A stretch of 55,487 bases of DNA from Tomitella cavernea (GTDB lineage: Bacteria > Actinomycetota > Actinomycetes > Mycobacteriales > Mycobacteriaceae): the NCBI RefSeq assembly GCF_016599145.1, contig NZ_JAENKO010000029.1:1-55487 (forward strand). Reading direction: 5' to 3'. The notes below the pieces were generated by a model, which made no database searches, was not told where the DNA came from, and worked only from the letters and a program-made list of their open reading frames with translations. Shown here in pieces: positions 17,384 through 24,871 of the stretch. How positions within the stretch are numbered: position 1 is the first letter of the stretch; each line of letters starts with the position of its first letter. Both the position numbers and the translations under genes were made by a program.

Positions 17384-18526
17384 ATGATCGGTGGAACGAT
17401 GACTCGGCGGCAGGGACACGATCCGCGGCGGCGCGGGACACACGAAAGGGGCTGGCGGGCCCGGCGTGCCGCGATCTCCGCGGTGGTGGGGGCCCTCGTG
17501 GCCGCGGGGACATTGCTGGCCGCAGGCCCTGCGGAGGCAGCCCCCGAGACCACCTACTACGTGTCGCTGGGGGATTCGCTGTCCACCGGATACCAGCCGG
17601 ACAGCGATACCGACGAACCCATCGCCTACAGCGACCTGATCTATGCGGCGCTCAGCGCCGACGATCCGGGTCTCGAGCTCAAGAAGTTCGGCTGCGACGG
17701 CGAGACGTCGGTCTCCATGGTGGAGGGCGGCCACTGCAGCCAGTACCAGCAGCACTCGCAGTTGGCGGCGGCGGCGGAGTTCATCGAGGAGCATCCCGGC
17801 CAGATCTCCTACGTCACCAACGATATCGGCGCCAACGACATCTTCCCGTGCGTCTCGGGCGGGTCCGGGGATGCGGGCTCGATCACCCAGTCGGCGGGCT
17901 CGGCGGGCACGGGCTCGGCGGGGGCGTCGGTGCTGCCGATGGCGGGCTGCGTCGCGGAGCAGCTCGGTGTCATCCGCACCAACCTCGCACGGATCGACGC
18001 CCGCATCCGCGAGGCGGGCGGCGACGGCCCGGTGTACGTGGGGATGACCTACTACAATCCGATGCTCGCCGCATGGTTGAAGGGCGGGATGCAACGGGCG
18101 CTCGCCGCGGCGACGGTCCCCGCGGACAACCTGCTCTCCGCGGTCATCACCAGTACCAACGCCCAGCACGGGTGGAAGACGGCCGACGTGACCGCCGCGT
18201 TCGACACCAACGATTTCACCGGTGACGTCGAGCTTCCCGGCGTCGGGGCCGTGCCGACGAACGTAGCGCGGATCTGCACGTGGACGTGGATGTGCAGCCG
18301 CGGTGACATTCACGCGAACCCGACGGGGCACCAGGTCATCGCAGACACCTTCATGCCGCTGCTCACCGGCGGCGGTGCGGGGGGCTCGCTCGGCTCCGTG
18401 GGATCGCCGGACTCGGCCGGCTCCCTCGGCTCTGCGGGGTCTGTCGGCTCGGCGGGATCTGTCGTCGACGGCCCCCGCGGGTCGCTGGGATCGGTGCGGG
18501 CCCTCACCGGCATCGGTGGTTCCTGA
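17384..18526 (+). CDS. Secreted SGNH/GDSL hydrolase
   Basis: 380-residue exported hydrolase. A twin-arginine-rich n-region, a hydrophobic core (about 30-47) and a likely cleavage after AEA (about 52) form a signal peptide. The SGNH blocks are visible: SLGDSLSTGY (Ser about 65), NDIGANDIF for the Gly/Asn oxyanion residues, and DIHANPTGHQ with the catalytic Asp and His. A Gly/Ser-rich tail (GSLGSVGSPDSAGS and similar) follows the catalytic domain and resembles the tail of the GH25 lysozyme at 23117-23914. GGAGG lies 7 nt before ATG 17384. Probable ester or lipid substrate in the envelope or medium; not determinable further. Confidence 0.88.
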   Translation: MIGGTMTRRQGHDPRRRGTHERGWRARRAAISAVVGALVAAGTLLAAGPAEAAPETTYYVSLGDSLSTGYQPDSDTDEPIAYSDLIYAALSADDPGLELKKFGCDGETSVSMVEGGHCSQYQQHSQLAAAAEFIEEHPGQISYVTNDIGANDIFPCVSGGSGDAGSITQSAGSAGTGSAGASVLPMAGCVAEQLGVIRTNLARIDARIREAGGDGPVYVGMTYYNPMLAAWLKGGMQRALAAATVPADNLLSAVITSTNAQHGWKTADVTAAFDTNDFTGDVELPGVGAVPTNVARICTWTWMCSRGDIHANPTGHQVIADTFMPLLTGGGAGGSLGSVGSPDSAGSLGSAGSVGSAGSVVDGPRGSLGSVRALTGIGGS

Positions 18527-18562
18527 CGCGTGCTCGGCCCGCCTGTTCCCGACGCCGCCTGC

Positions 18563-18593
18563 TTGACCCTCACACGGTGTCATCCCCTTCGAT
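18563..18593 (+). promoter_or_regulatory. MerR-type promoter/operator of the HEAT-MerR operon
   Basis: A consensus-like -35 TTGACC (18563-18568) and a -10 TTCGAT (18588-18593) are 19 bp apart, the over-long spacing used by MerR-family activators, which untwist such promoters. An imperfect inverted repeat, TGACCC with GTGTCA (18564-18582), occupies the spacer where MerR dimers bind. The downstream operon encodes a MerR protein, so autoregulation is likely. Confidence 0.65.
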
Positions 18594-18616
18594 GGGAGTC
18601 GAAGGAGGCATTCGCC

Positions 18617-19285
18617 GTGACACGACGGAGAACGATCTACACCGGCCGCCGGCCCGCCGACCTGCTCGAGCACCCGCACTCGTCGGTGCGGCTGCGCGCG
18701 GCCTTGGCCGCGGGATCGCAGCCGGACGCAGCACTCGCAAAGACTCTGGTGGACCGGTGCGCCGTGGAGCCCGATTTCTACGTCCGCGACATGCTCACCT
18801 GGGCGCTCACCCGGTTGCCGTCCGCGGTGACGGTGCCGCTGCTCGTGGATGCTCTCGGGTCGGTCGCGCCGCAGCCGCGGAGTCAGGCGCTGCACACGTT
18901 GTCGAAGATCGGCGACGGCGCGGCGTGGCCGGCGGTCGCGGAGCACCTCGACGCGGAAGACGACGAGGTGGCGCGTGCGTCGTGGCGTGCGTCCGTGTCT
19001 CTCGTCCCGTTCGGTGCGGAGGCGGCCCTCGCCGCGCGGCTGGCCGGGGAGCTGGGCAGGGGCGACCGGGAGGTGCGGCGCTCGCTCAGCCGTGCCCTCG
19101 CGGCACTCGGTGATCACGGCGCAGCCGCCGCCGAGTCCGCCGGACGTTCCGGCGACGCGGACGTGCGCGGGCACGTCCGCGATACGCTGACGCTCATGGC
19201 GGATCCGGACGCGGTGGCCGACGCGCAGGTGGGTGCGGCTCGCCGCGTGCGCGCGCTCGGACCGCAGGCGGTGCAGGACGACTGA
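18617..19285 (+). CDS. HEAT-repeat protein, first gene of the MerR/HEAT operon
   Basis: 222-residue, almost wholly helical protein made of HEAT/PBS-lyase-like repeats (for example HSSVRLRAALAAGSQPD, FYVRDMLTWALTRLP, RSQALHTLSKIGDGAAWPAV, VRRSLSRALAALGD). No catalytic motif, signal peptide or membrane segment is seen. GAAGGAGG lies 8 nt before the GTG start. Its stop codon overlaps the next gene's ATG by one base, so the two are translationally coupled. HEAT arrays usually bind proteins; since the partner MerR protein also carries HEAT repeats, the two may interact. Function is unknown. Confidence 0.85.
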   Translation: MTRRRTIYTGRRPADLLEHPHSSVRLRAALAAGSQPDAALAKTLVDRCAVEPDFYVRDMLTWALTRLPSAVTVPLLVDALGSVAPQPRSQALHTLSKIGDGAAWPAVAEHLDAEDDEVARASWRASVSLVPFGAEAALAARLAGELGRGDREVRRSLSRALAALGDHGAAAAESAGRSGDADVRGHVRDTLTLMADPDAVADAQVGAARRVRALGPQAVQDD

Positions 19286-20322
19286 TGCTGATCGGGGAGC
19301 TAGCGCGACGGTCGGGGGTCAGCGTGCGCATGCTGCGCCACTACGACTCACTGGGGCTCGTCCGCCCCAGCGGGAGGACGGCGGGCGGCTACCGCGAATA
19401 CGCCGCCGCCGACCTCCGCCGGCTCGTGCACGTCGAAAGCCTGCGATCGCTGGGCATGCCGCTCTCGGCGGTCAAGCGGGCCCTGGACGACGACGGCTTC
19501 TCGCCCGTCGGCCTGCTCGATGAACTCCGGGAATCGACTCGTCGGAGGATCGCGGCGGACACCGAACTGCTCGGTCGGCTCGACGAACTGCGGTCGGCCG
19601 AGCCTACGGGCTGGCAGGACACGGTGCGGATCGTCCTGCTGCTCAAGGCTGTGCGGTCGGGTTCCGGCGCGCGCAAGCAGCAGGCGGTGCTGGGGCAGGG
19701 CGACGCCGTCGCCGCCATCCCGGGGGACGCGCTGGCCGAGGCGCTGTTGGCGGAGGAGGACGCCAACGTGGCCGGGGCGCTGCGCTGGGCGCTGGCGAAG
19801 AGCCCCGCGGGTGCGATCGGCGTTCTGGAAACGGGATCGGTCGCGCCGGACGCGGCGGTGCGACGACGGGCGGTCGCCGCCTTGGCGGAGCTCGGCGGCC
19901 CCGACGCGATCGCGGTACTGCAAGGGGCCCTAGGTGACGGCGACGCGGAGGTGCGCGAGCGTGCCGCCGTCGCGGTGGGCTCCGCAGGGGGCACCGATGC
20001 GGTCCCGCTCCTCGTACGGATGGTGATCCAGGGGCGGCGGGACGTCGAAGCGTCCGAAACGCTGGCGGGCCTCGTGCATGCGGGCACGGTCACCGCGGAC
20101 CGGGTCGTCGCGGCGCTGACGGGCGCCGCCGAACGTGGCGGCGGAGAGTCGGGGCGAGCCGCCCCGGTCGACGTGCTCGTGCGGGTGGCGCAGGCGATGG
20201 CCGAGCTGGGCGGGCGGGCACCACGGCGAGCCCTTGAAGAGCTGACGGGCCACCCGGACAGTTTCGTGTCGAAGACTGCCGAGGTCATCCTGCGGCAGGC
20301 TCCGGGCGACTATGCGACCTGA
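19285..20322 (+). CDS. MerR-family regulator fused to HEAT repeats
   Basis: 345 residues. The N-terminal 70 form a canonical MerR winged helix: IGELARRSGVSVRMLRHYDS, GLVRPSGRTAGGYREY, and RLVHVESLRSLGMPLSAV. A coiled-coil-like linker (about 75-115) gives the usual antiparallel dimer helix. Instead of a small-molecule domain, the C-terminal two thirds is a set of HEAT repeats (for example VRRRAVAALAELGGPDAIAVL, VRERAAVAVGSAGGTDAVPLL). There are no clustered cysteines, so this is not a metal sensor. It overlaps the HEAT gene upstream and probably activates their shared 19-bp-spacer promoter. The signal may be a protein or peptide rather than a small ligand; that is inference. Confidence 0.9.
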   Translation: MLIGELARRSGVSVRMLRHYDSLGLVRPSGRTAGGYREYAAADLRRLVHVESLRSLGMPLSAVKRALDDDGFSPVGLLDELRESTRRRIAADTELLGRLDELRSAEPTGWQDTVRIVLLLKAVRSGSGARKQQAVLGQGDAVAAIPGDALAEALLAEEDANVAGALRWALAKSPAGAIGVLETGSVAPDAAVRRRAVAALAELGGPDAIAVLQGALGDGDAEVRERAAVAVGSAGGTDAVPLLVRMVIQGRRDVEASETLAGLVHAGTVTADRVVAALTGAAERGGGESGRAAPVDVLVRVAQAMAELGGRAPRRALEELTGHPDSFVSKTAEVILRQAPGDYAT

Positions 20323-20333
20323 GCGGCGACGCC

Positions 20334-20639
20334 CTATTCCGCCACGGCAAGCAAGGTCAGCATCATGAGGACGATCGTCGTCACCGCCAAGACGCCGAGC
20401 CCCGCCCAGGCGAAAGCGTTGCGGCTCCACAAGGCGAAGACGCCCCAGACGAGCAATCCTGCGGCGGCGACGGAGAGATGGCTGAGGACGAGGCTCGGCG
20501 GGAGCCGACGGTGCCTGCCTCCGCGTGTGCGGGCGGTGCGCACGGACGGCGTCGTCAGCCAAGCGCCGAGCAGGCCGAGCAGGCCGAGCCCGCTGAGCGC
20601 GGTCACCGCCCACGCCCAGAGCACGATCACAGAGAGCAT
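20334..20639 (-). CDS. Small integral membrane protein, function unknown
   Basis: 101 residues with three probable membrane helices (about 3-28, 52-70 and 74-98). A basic loop between the first and second (VRTARTRGGRHRR) is probably cytoplasmic. GGAGG lies 7 nt before the ATG, supporting a real gene. It ends 11 nt from the convergent merR-HEAT gene. No family could be recognised. Confidence 0.7.
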   Translation of the reverse strand: MLSVIVLWAWAVTALSGLGLLGLLGAWLTTPSVRTARTRGGRHRRLPPSLVLSHLSVAAAGLLVWGVFALWSRNAFAWAGLGVLAVTTIVLMMLTLLAVAE

Positions 20640-20670
20640 GGATGCGCCTCCGGGATCGGCGGATTCAGTG

Positions 20671-20743
20671 TGCCCCCGGCAGGATTCGAACCTGCGACAC
20701 CCGCTTTAGGAGAGCGGTGCTCTATCCCCTGAGCTACGAGGGC
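20671..20743 (-). tRNA. tRNA-Arg (anticodon CCU)
   Basis: A 73-nt cloverleaf is readable on the minus strand. The acceptor GCCCTCG pairs with CGGGGGC plus discriminator A. The D-stem is GCTC/GAGC, the anticodon stem CCGCT/AGCGG encloses the loop CTCCTAA (anticodon CCT), and the T-stem GCAGG/CCTGC has TTCGAAT in the loop. It decodes AGG. The 3' CCA is not encoded; the following bases are CAC. Confidence 0.95.
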
Positions 20744-20765
20744 GTGGGACGCGGCCGGACCGGGC

Positions 20766-20799
20766 TGCGGTCATCTTGCTCCTGCGGTCATCGTGCTCC
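20766..20799. repeat. Two 17-bp direct repeats upstream of tRNA-Arg
   Basis: TGCGGTCATCTTGCTCC is followed directly by TGCGGTCATCGTGCTCC (one mismatch), and a partial third copy begins at 20800. They lie 23-56 nt upstream of the tRNA 5' end, where its promoter should be. Confidence 0.7.
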
Positions 20800-20936
20800 T
20801 GCGATGATCGCGGTGTGCGTCGCGTCGCCGTGCATGTGTTGTTGTGGCGCGCCCGGGCAGGCGCGTGATTGTGCGTGTGCGAGTGTAGCGGCTCGTGAGT
20901 TCGCCTTCCGCCGCGGCAGGAGTGCCGGTTTGTTCA

Positions 20937-20971
20937 ATGTGGTGGACACCACATCCAGGCGGTGAAAGACT
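20937..20971 (+). promoter_or_regulatory. Promoter with 18-bp palindrome before the lipoprotein-gpsA unit
   Basis: ATGTGGTG-GA-CACCACAT (20937-20954) is a palindrome with perfect 8-bp arms. Inside it TGGACA (20943-20948) matches a -35, and AAGACT (20966-20971) is a -10 at 17-nt spacing that ends 6 nt before GTG 20978. A repressor bound at the palindrome would block the -35. The GTGG-N-CCAC style recalls GntR- or TetR-type operators, but no regulator is adjacent. Confidence 0.5.
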
Positions 20972-20977
20972 CTGCTC

Positions 20978-21568
20978 GTGTCGACGTGGAAGAGGAGCGG
21001 AGTGCGGAACAGTGTCATGACCAGGACCGGGGTGCTTGCGGGCGCCGCGCTCGTCGCCGGTGCGGCAGTCGCGGGGTGTTCGGATACGCCCGCCCCGCCC
21101 AGCGACGCCAGGTTGGACGCGATCACGCTGCCCAGCCCCGAGCTCCCCCCGAACACCGAAAGCGACTCCGGCCCGTGCGCACTGCTGACGGGCGACGAGA
21201 TCACTCAGAAGACGGGCGTGACGATCGAGCGGACCAGCCGGGTGGCGGGCGGCTGCATCTGGCAGGGGAGTGCGGGCGGAACGCTGCCCGTGGTCGACCT
21301 CGAAGTGAAGAACGACGGCGACGGGGACATCATGCGCGTCTACGGTGAGGTGGAGCGGTCTGCGCAGCAGGCCGGCGAGGTGCAGGACATCGACGGTCTC
21401 GGCGAGCGGGCGTTCACCACTTCGGTGTCCGCGCCCACGGTGTGGTGGGTGCAGAACGGCAGCGTCTACGGGTTGTCGATGATGCTTCCGCCGGGGCGGG
21501 GGACCCACAGTGGCCCCACCGCCGCATTGGACCTGGCACGGTTGGCGTCGAGCAGGATCGAGGGGTGA
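20978..21568 (+). CDS. DUF3558-family lipoprotein
   Basis: 196-residue exported lipoprotein. An Ala/Val-rich signal peptide ends in the lipobox VAGC (Cys about 34). The mature part carries the DUF3558 pattern [15 protein letters not shown] and GGCIWQG, with two cysteines likely to pair. DUF3558 lipoproteins are common in Mycobacteriales and have no established function. GTG 20978 is consistent with a leaderless transcript from AAGACT. GTG 21002, preceded by GAGGAG, is a good alternative and would give a more compact signal peptide. gpsA starts 4 nt after its stop, so the two are probably co-transcribed. Confidence 0.83.
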   Translation: MSTWKRSGVRNSVMTRTGVLAGAALVAGAAVAGCSDTPAPPSDARLDAITLPSPELPPNTESDSGPCALLTGDEITQKTGVTIERTSRVAGGCIWQGSAGGTLPVVDLEVKNDGDGDIMRVYGEVERSAQQAGEVQDIDGLGERAFTTSVSAPTVWWVQNGSVYGLSMMLPPGRGTHSGPTAALDLARLASSRIEG

Positions 21569-21572
21569 TCGC

Positions 21573-22583
21573 ATGTCCCGTCCGGTGCGGGTAGTGGTGT
21601 TGGGGTCCGGGTCGTGGGGGACGACAGTGGCGAGTCTGGCCGCCCACAACACGCGGACCACGCTCTGGTGCCGCCGGCCCGAGGTCGCCGAGGAGATCAA
21701 CGGCGAGCGCCGCAATCGGCAGTACCTGGGGGAACGGCCGTTGCCGGATTCCCTCGACGCGACGGACGACATCGAGTCCGCCGCGTCCCGGGCCGACGTG
21801 CTCGTCGTGGGGGTGCCGTCGTCGGCGGTGCGGGCCACACTCACCGAGGTGGCGCCGACGCTGCGCGCCTGGGTGCCCGTGCTCTCTCTGGTGAAGGGGC
21901 TCGAGGCGGGCAGTCGCATGCGGCCCACCCAGGTGGTGGGCGAGTGTCTGCCGGGACACCCCGTCGGCCTGCTGGCGGGCCCCAACATCGCGAGCGAAAT
22001 CATCGACGGGATGGCCGCGGCGGCGGTCATCGCCACGCAGGACGAACACGTCGCCACCGCGTTGCAGCCGCTGTTCGCCGCGCCCCGTTTCCGCGTCTAC
22101 CGCAATACGGATGTACTCGGCTGCGAGCTCGGCGGGGTCCTCAAGAACATCGTCGCCATCGCGGCGGGCATGGCGGAGGGGCTCAAAGTCGGCGACAACA
22201 CCCGGGCGATGGTGCTGGCGCGGGGGTTGGCGGAAATGATGCGGCTCGGCGAGGTGATGGGCGCCGATCCGCGCACGTTCATGGGGCTCACGGGCATGGG
22301 CGACCTCATCGCCACGTGCATGAGTCCGGCGTCGCGCAACCGCCGCATCGGCGAGGCGCTGGCGCGGGGCCTGTCCGCGGCCGCGGCGGCGAAGGAGCTC
22401 GGCCAGGTGGCGGAAGGGGTGAAGACGGCGCCGATCGTGATGCAGCTGGCCGAGGAGTACGGGATAGACATGCCCATCGCGGCCGAGGTCGAAGCCGTCG
22501 TCTCCGGCCGCCACACGCCGGAACAGGCCTACGCGGGGCTCGGGACGGTTCCGCCAGGCACCGACGAGCACGAGAGCACCTAG
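21573..22583 (+). CDS. gpsA: NAD(P)H-dependent glycerol-3-phosphate dehydrogenase
   Basis: 336-residue cytoplasmic enzyme making sn-glycerol 3-phosphate from dihydroxyacetone phosphate for phospholipid synthesis. It shows the dinucleotide-binding [12 protein letters not shown] at the N-terminus, [10 protein letters not shown], and the active-site [20 protein letters not shown], whose Lys is catalytic in the family. [20 protein letters not shown] and the C-terminal EGVKTA helix complete the pattern. Length agrees with the family. It follows the lipoprotein gene by 4 nt and precedes the cupredoxin gene. The role in the same transcription unit as a DUF3558 lipoprotein is not obvious. Confidence 0.95.
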   Translation: MSRPVRVVVLGSGSWGTTVASLAAHNTRTTLWCRRPEVAEEINGERRNRQYLGERPLPDSLDATDDIESAASRADVLVVGVPSSAVRATLTEVAPTLRAWVPVLSLVKGLEAGSRMRPTQVVGECLPGHPVGLLAGPNIASEIIDGMAAAAVIATQDEHVATALQPLFAAPRFRVYRNTDVLGCELGGVLKNIVAIAAGMAEGLKVGDNTRAMVLARGLAEMMRLGEVMGADPRTFMGLTGMGDLIATCMSPASRNRRIGEALARGLSAAAAAKELGQVAEGVKTAPIVMQLAEEYGIDMPIAAEVEAVVSGRHTPEQAYAGLGTVPPGTDEHEST

Positions 22584-22649
22584 ATGGGCGGCTGCGCAGC
22601 CGGGGAGCGCCTGCACGCCCCGGCGGTACGCCGTTGCACAATGGGTTGC

Positions 22650-23075
22650 GTGTTCACCGAGACTCATCCCGACCGTCCACGTGCGCGCCGTCGCACCCGT
22701 CCGCGCAGCGTTGCCGCGCTGCTGTGCGCGGCGCTCGCCTTCATCACGCTCGCGGCCTGCTCGAGCGGTGCCGGCGCGACCGCATCGCTCGACGACGTGC
22801 CGCCGGGGACCGTCATCATCACCGGCATGCAGTTCACGCCTGCAGAGATCACCGTGCAGGTGGGGGACACCGTCACCTGGCAGTTCCGCGACAACGGCGT
22901 GCCCCACGACGTGACCGGCACGGACGACTCCGGCGCCGTCGCCGCGGATCCGGTGCTGGACAGCGGGCAGAAAAAGCGTGGTGAGTACACGCACACCTTC
23001 ACCGAGCCCGGCCGCTACACCTACATGTGCACGCTGCACCCGGGCATGACCGGGGTGGTCACCGTGACGCCGTGA
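22650..23075 (+). CDS. Cupredoxin-domain lipoprotein (plastocyanin-like)
   Basis: About 141 residues: a twin-Arg-rich n-region, a hydrophobic signal and the lipobox LAAC, then a single cupredoxin domain. Type-1 copper ligands are visible as NGVPHDV (His) and MCTLHPGM (Cys, His, Met). The opening DDVPPGTVIITGMQFTPAEITVQVGDTV is typical of small blue-copper electron carriers. It would act on the outer face of the membrane. The start is uncertain: GTG 22650 lies 7 nt after CACAAT; ATG 22641 and ATG 22584, the latter directly after the gpsA stop, are in frame. No copper-resistance gene is adjacent. Confidence 0.85.
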   Translation: MFTETHPDRPRARRRTRPRSVAALLCAALAFITLAACSSGAGATASLDDVPPGTVIITGMQFTPAEITVQVGDTVTWQFRDNGVPHDVTGTDDSGAVAADPVLDSGQKKRGEYTHTFTEPGRYTYMCTLHPGMTGVVTVTP

Positions 23076-23116
23076 CGGACCGGTGAGTCGTCACGGGGCA
23101 GTCCGCGACGAACGGT

Positions 23117-23914
23117 CTAGGACCCCGTCTTGTTTCCGAGGACACCGGCCACTCCGGCCGACGCGGCGGAACCGAGGGATCCCAGCGAGCCGAGCGCGTC
23201 GCTGTTGGACAGCCGCGCGAACGGGCCGGCCGCGCCGCTGTAGTGGTTCACGTCCACGTTGCCGCTGATCCCCGGGACGCTGCCGGCATCGGAATACTGC
23301 CAGAACGCCCAGTCCTGCCAGCCGCCCGGTAGGGGCAGGGTGGGACCGTCGCCGCCGTTGTAGTCGGCGATCCACAGCGGATACTCGGAGAACTCGGTTG
23401 TGTTGGCCATGTGGGTCCGCCAGAACCATGCGCCGGTGTAGATCATCGGCTGGCGCCCGGTCAGCGCCTGGACGGTGTCCAGGTACGCGTGCAGCCAGCC
23501 GATGATGTGCTGTGCGGATTGGCCGCGCGCGTCCTCCAGGTCGATCACCGGCGGGAGGTCGAGCGGGCCGTTCTGTCCCAGGACGACGGTCGAGTAGAAG
23601 GCCGCCTGCGCTACGGGGTCGGCGGTGACGTCCGCGTAGTGGTAGGTGCCGCGCGCCAGACCGGCGGCGCGGATGCCCAAGGAATCCTGCACGAAGAACG
23701 GGTTGACATAATAGAGCCCCTCGGTGGCCTTGACCATGGCGAACTGCTGTCCGCTGCCGCGCACCGAGAACCAGTTGATGCCCTGTCCCCCCGGGTGCTG
23801 CCAGGACGAGACGTCCACACCCTGCTCGGCGGCCGCGGTGCCGGGGGTGAGAGCCAGCAGCATCGCCGCGGCGGACAGCGGGACCAGCGAGCGACGCATC
23901 AGGTTCTTCAGCAT
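23117..23914 (-). CDS. Secreted GH25 family lysozyme (muramidase)
   Basis: 265 residues with a signal peptide (about 1-28, ending PGTAAAE) and a glycoside hydrolase family 25 domain. GVDVSSWQ carries the first conserved Asp, MVKATEG is typical, and VIDLED supplies the catalytic Asp/Glu pair. YTGAWFW, PLWIADY, WQDWAFWQYSD and GNVDVNHY complete the GH25 barrel pattern. It would cleave the glycan strand of peptidoglycan. The tail (LGSLGSLGSAASAG) is low complexity, like that of the SGNH hydrolase. ATG 23914 is fixed by a leaderless promoter TTGGCA-18-TACGAT located 7 nt upstream; the promoter lies inside the end of the VanZ gene. Confidence 0.9.
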   Translation of the reverse strand: MLKNLMRRSLVPLSAAAMLLALTPGTAAAEQGVDVSSWQHPGGQGINWFSVRGSGQQFAMVKATEGLYYVNPFFVQDSLGIRAAGLARGTYHYADVTADPVAQAAFYSTVVLGQNGPLDLPPVIDLEDARGQSAQHIIGWLHAYLDTVQALTGRQPMIYTGAWFWRTHMANTTEFSEYPLWIADYNGGDGPTLPLPGGWQDWAFWQYSDAGSVPGISGNVDVNHYSGAAGPFARLSNSDALGSLGSLGSAASAGVAGVLGNKTGS

Positions 23915-23921
23915 GACGATG

Positions 23922-23951
23922 ATCGTAGGTAACGAATCGGTCACTTGCCAA
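23922..23951 (-). promoter_or_regulatory. Predicted leaderless promoter of the GH25 lysozyme
   Basis: On the minus strand TTGGCA (23946-23951) and TACGAT (23922-23927) are 18 nt apart, and the -10 ends 7 nt before ATG 23914. It overlaps the last codons of the upstream VanZ gene, so the lysozyme can be expressed independently. Confidence 0.55.
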
Positions 23952-24318
23952 GGAAAACCCGAAATCGGCGGACGACGAGCGTGAGGACGATCCCGCACGC
24001 GATCCCCACTGTGTCTGCGAGGACGTCACGCAGATCACCGTTACGGTGGATGGGCAGGACGCCCTGGAGCACCTCCGACACGGCGGCGTAGACCAGTAGA
24101 ACCGCCGCGGTGCTCCGCCATCCGGCGCCTGCGACGACCGCCGCGATCGCCAGCGCGGCGAAGAGCCCGGCATGCACCAGCTTGTCGGAGTGCGGCGGGC
24201 CGCTGGGGACGGTCGAGCCGGGGGAGAACAGCATCACGAGGCTGACGGGGATGAGCACCGCCAGCGGCACGGGACGCAGGCAGGCGCCGGAGCGGATACC
24301 CGACCGTGGCCATCTCAC
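23941..24318 (-). CDS. VanZ-like family membrane protein
   Basis: 125 residues with about four hydrophobic helices. The VanZ pattern is seen in SDKLVHAGLFAALA and SEVLQGVLPIHRNGDLRDVLADTVG. VanZ-like proteins are associated with low-level glycopeptide tolerance in some bacteria, but most have no known role. The GTG start overlaps the folA stop by 4 nt (GTGA), indicating translational coupling to thyA-folA. The C-terminus ends in a basic VVRRFRVFLGK. The function in a folate cluster is not obvious. Confidence 0.8.
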   Translation of the reverse strand: MRWPRSGIRSGACLRPVPLAVLIPVSLVMLFSPGSTVPSGPPHSDKLVHAGLFAALAIAAVVAGAGWRSTAAVLLVYAAVSEVLQGVLPIHRNGDLRDVLADTVGIACGIVLTLVVRRFRVFLGK

Positions 24319-24869
24319 TCGGCATCGGGGGGGTCGGCGTCGGGGAACGAGGCCCCGGCGGCGGCATCGCCGGGCGCCTGCCGTCGCAACGTCCGGAATC
24401 GGTAGCGCAGGCCGGATCGTGCGGACACCTGCCATTCCGCGGGAGCGACGTCGACCCACTGCGCGTCGAGCAGGGGGGCGAGGGTGTCGCCCGCGACGTC
24501 GACGTCGATGTCCGTCACCGCGCACAGATCCGCGTGCGGGAGCAGCGCGGAATAGATCTGGGCTCCGCCCGTCACCCAGGCCTCGGGCGATGCGGAAGAA
24601 CGTGCCTGGACCAGCGCTTCCGAGGTCGAGTGCACCGCCGTGGCGCCGTCGGCCCACCATCCGAGGTCGCGGGTCACCACGATGTTGCGGCGGCCGGGCA
24701 GGGGGCGGAACCGGGGCGGGAGCGAATCCCACGTGGCGCGCCCCATGATCACGGGGTGCCCGGCGGTGACCGCCTTGAAGTGGGCAAGGTCCTCGGGAAG
24801 GTGCCACGGCATGGTGCCGCCCGCGCCGATCACGCCCCCGCGGGTCTGCGCCCAGATCATGCCCAGCAT
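24315..24869 (-). CDS. folA: Dihydrofolate reductase
   Basis: 184-residue enzyme reducing dihydrofolate to tetrahydrofolate with NADPH. Visible family features are MIWAQTRGGVIGAGGTMPWHLPEDLAHFK (read in parts: WAQTRGGVIG, then MPWHLPEDL), the NADPH-binding MGRATWDSLP, LPGRRNIVVTR, and VTGGAQIYSALLP near the C-terminus. The ATG is 2 nt after the thyA stop, the usual thyA-folA pairing that recycles the dihydrofolate made by ThyA. About 20 extra residues at the C-terminus (rich in Ala, Asp and Pro) lie beyond the usual end. This is the trimethoprim/antifolate target class. Confidence 0.95.
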   Translation of the reverse strand: MLGMIWAQTRGGVIGAGGTMPWHLPEDLAHFKAVTAGHPVIMGRATWDSLPPRFRPLPGRRNIVVTRDLGWWADGATAVHSTSEALVQARSSASPEAWVTGGAQIYSALLPHADLCAVTDIDVDVAGDTLAPLLDAQWVDVAPAEWQVSARSGLRYRFRTLRRQAPGDAAAGASFPDADPPDAE

Positions 24870-24871
24870 GG

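Noticed and set aside
20671-20960. An integrated element next to tRNA-Arg
   Set aside because: No integrase, no duplicated tRNA 3' end and no composition shift were seen nearby.
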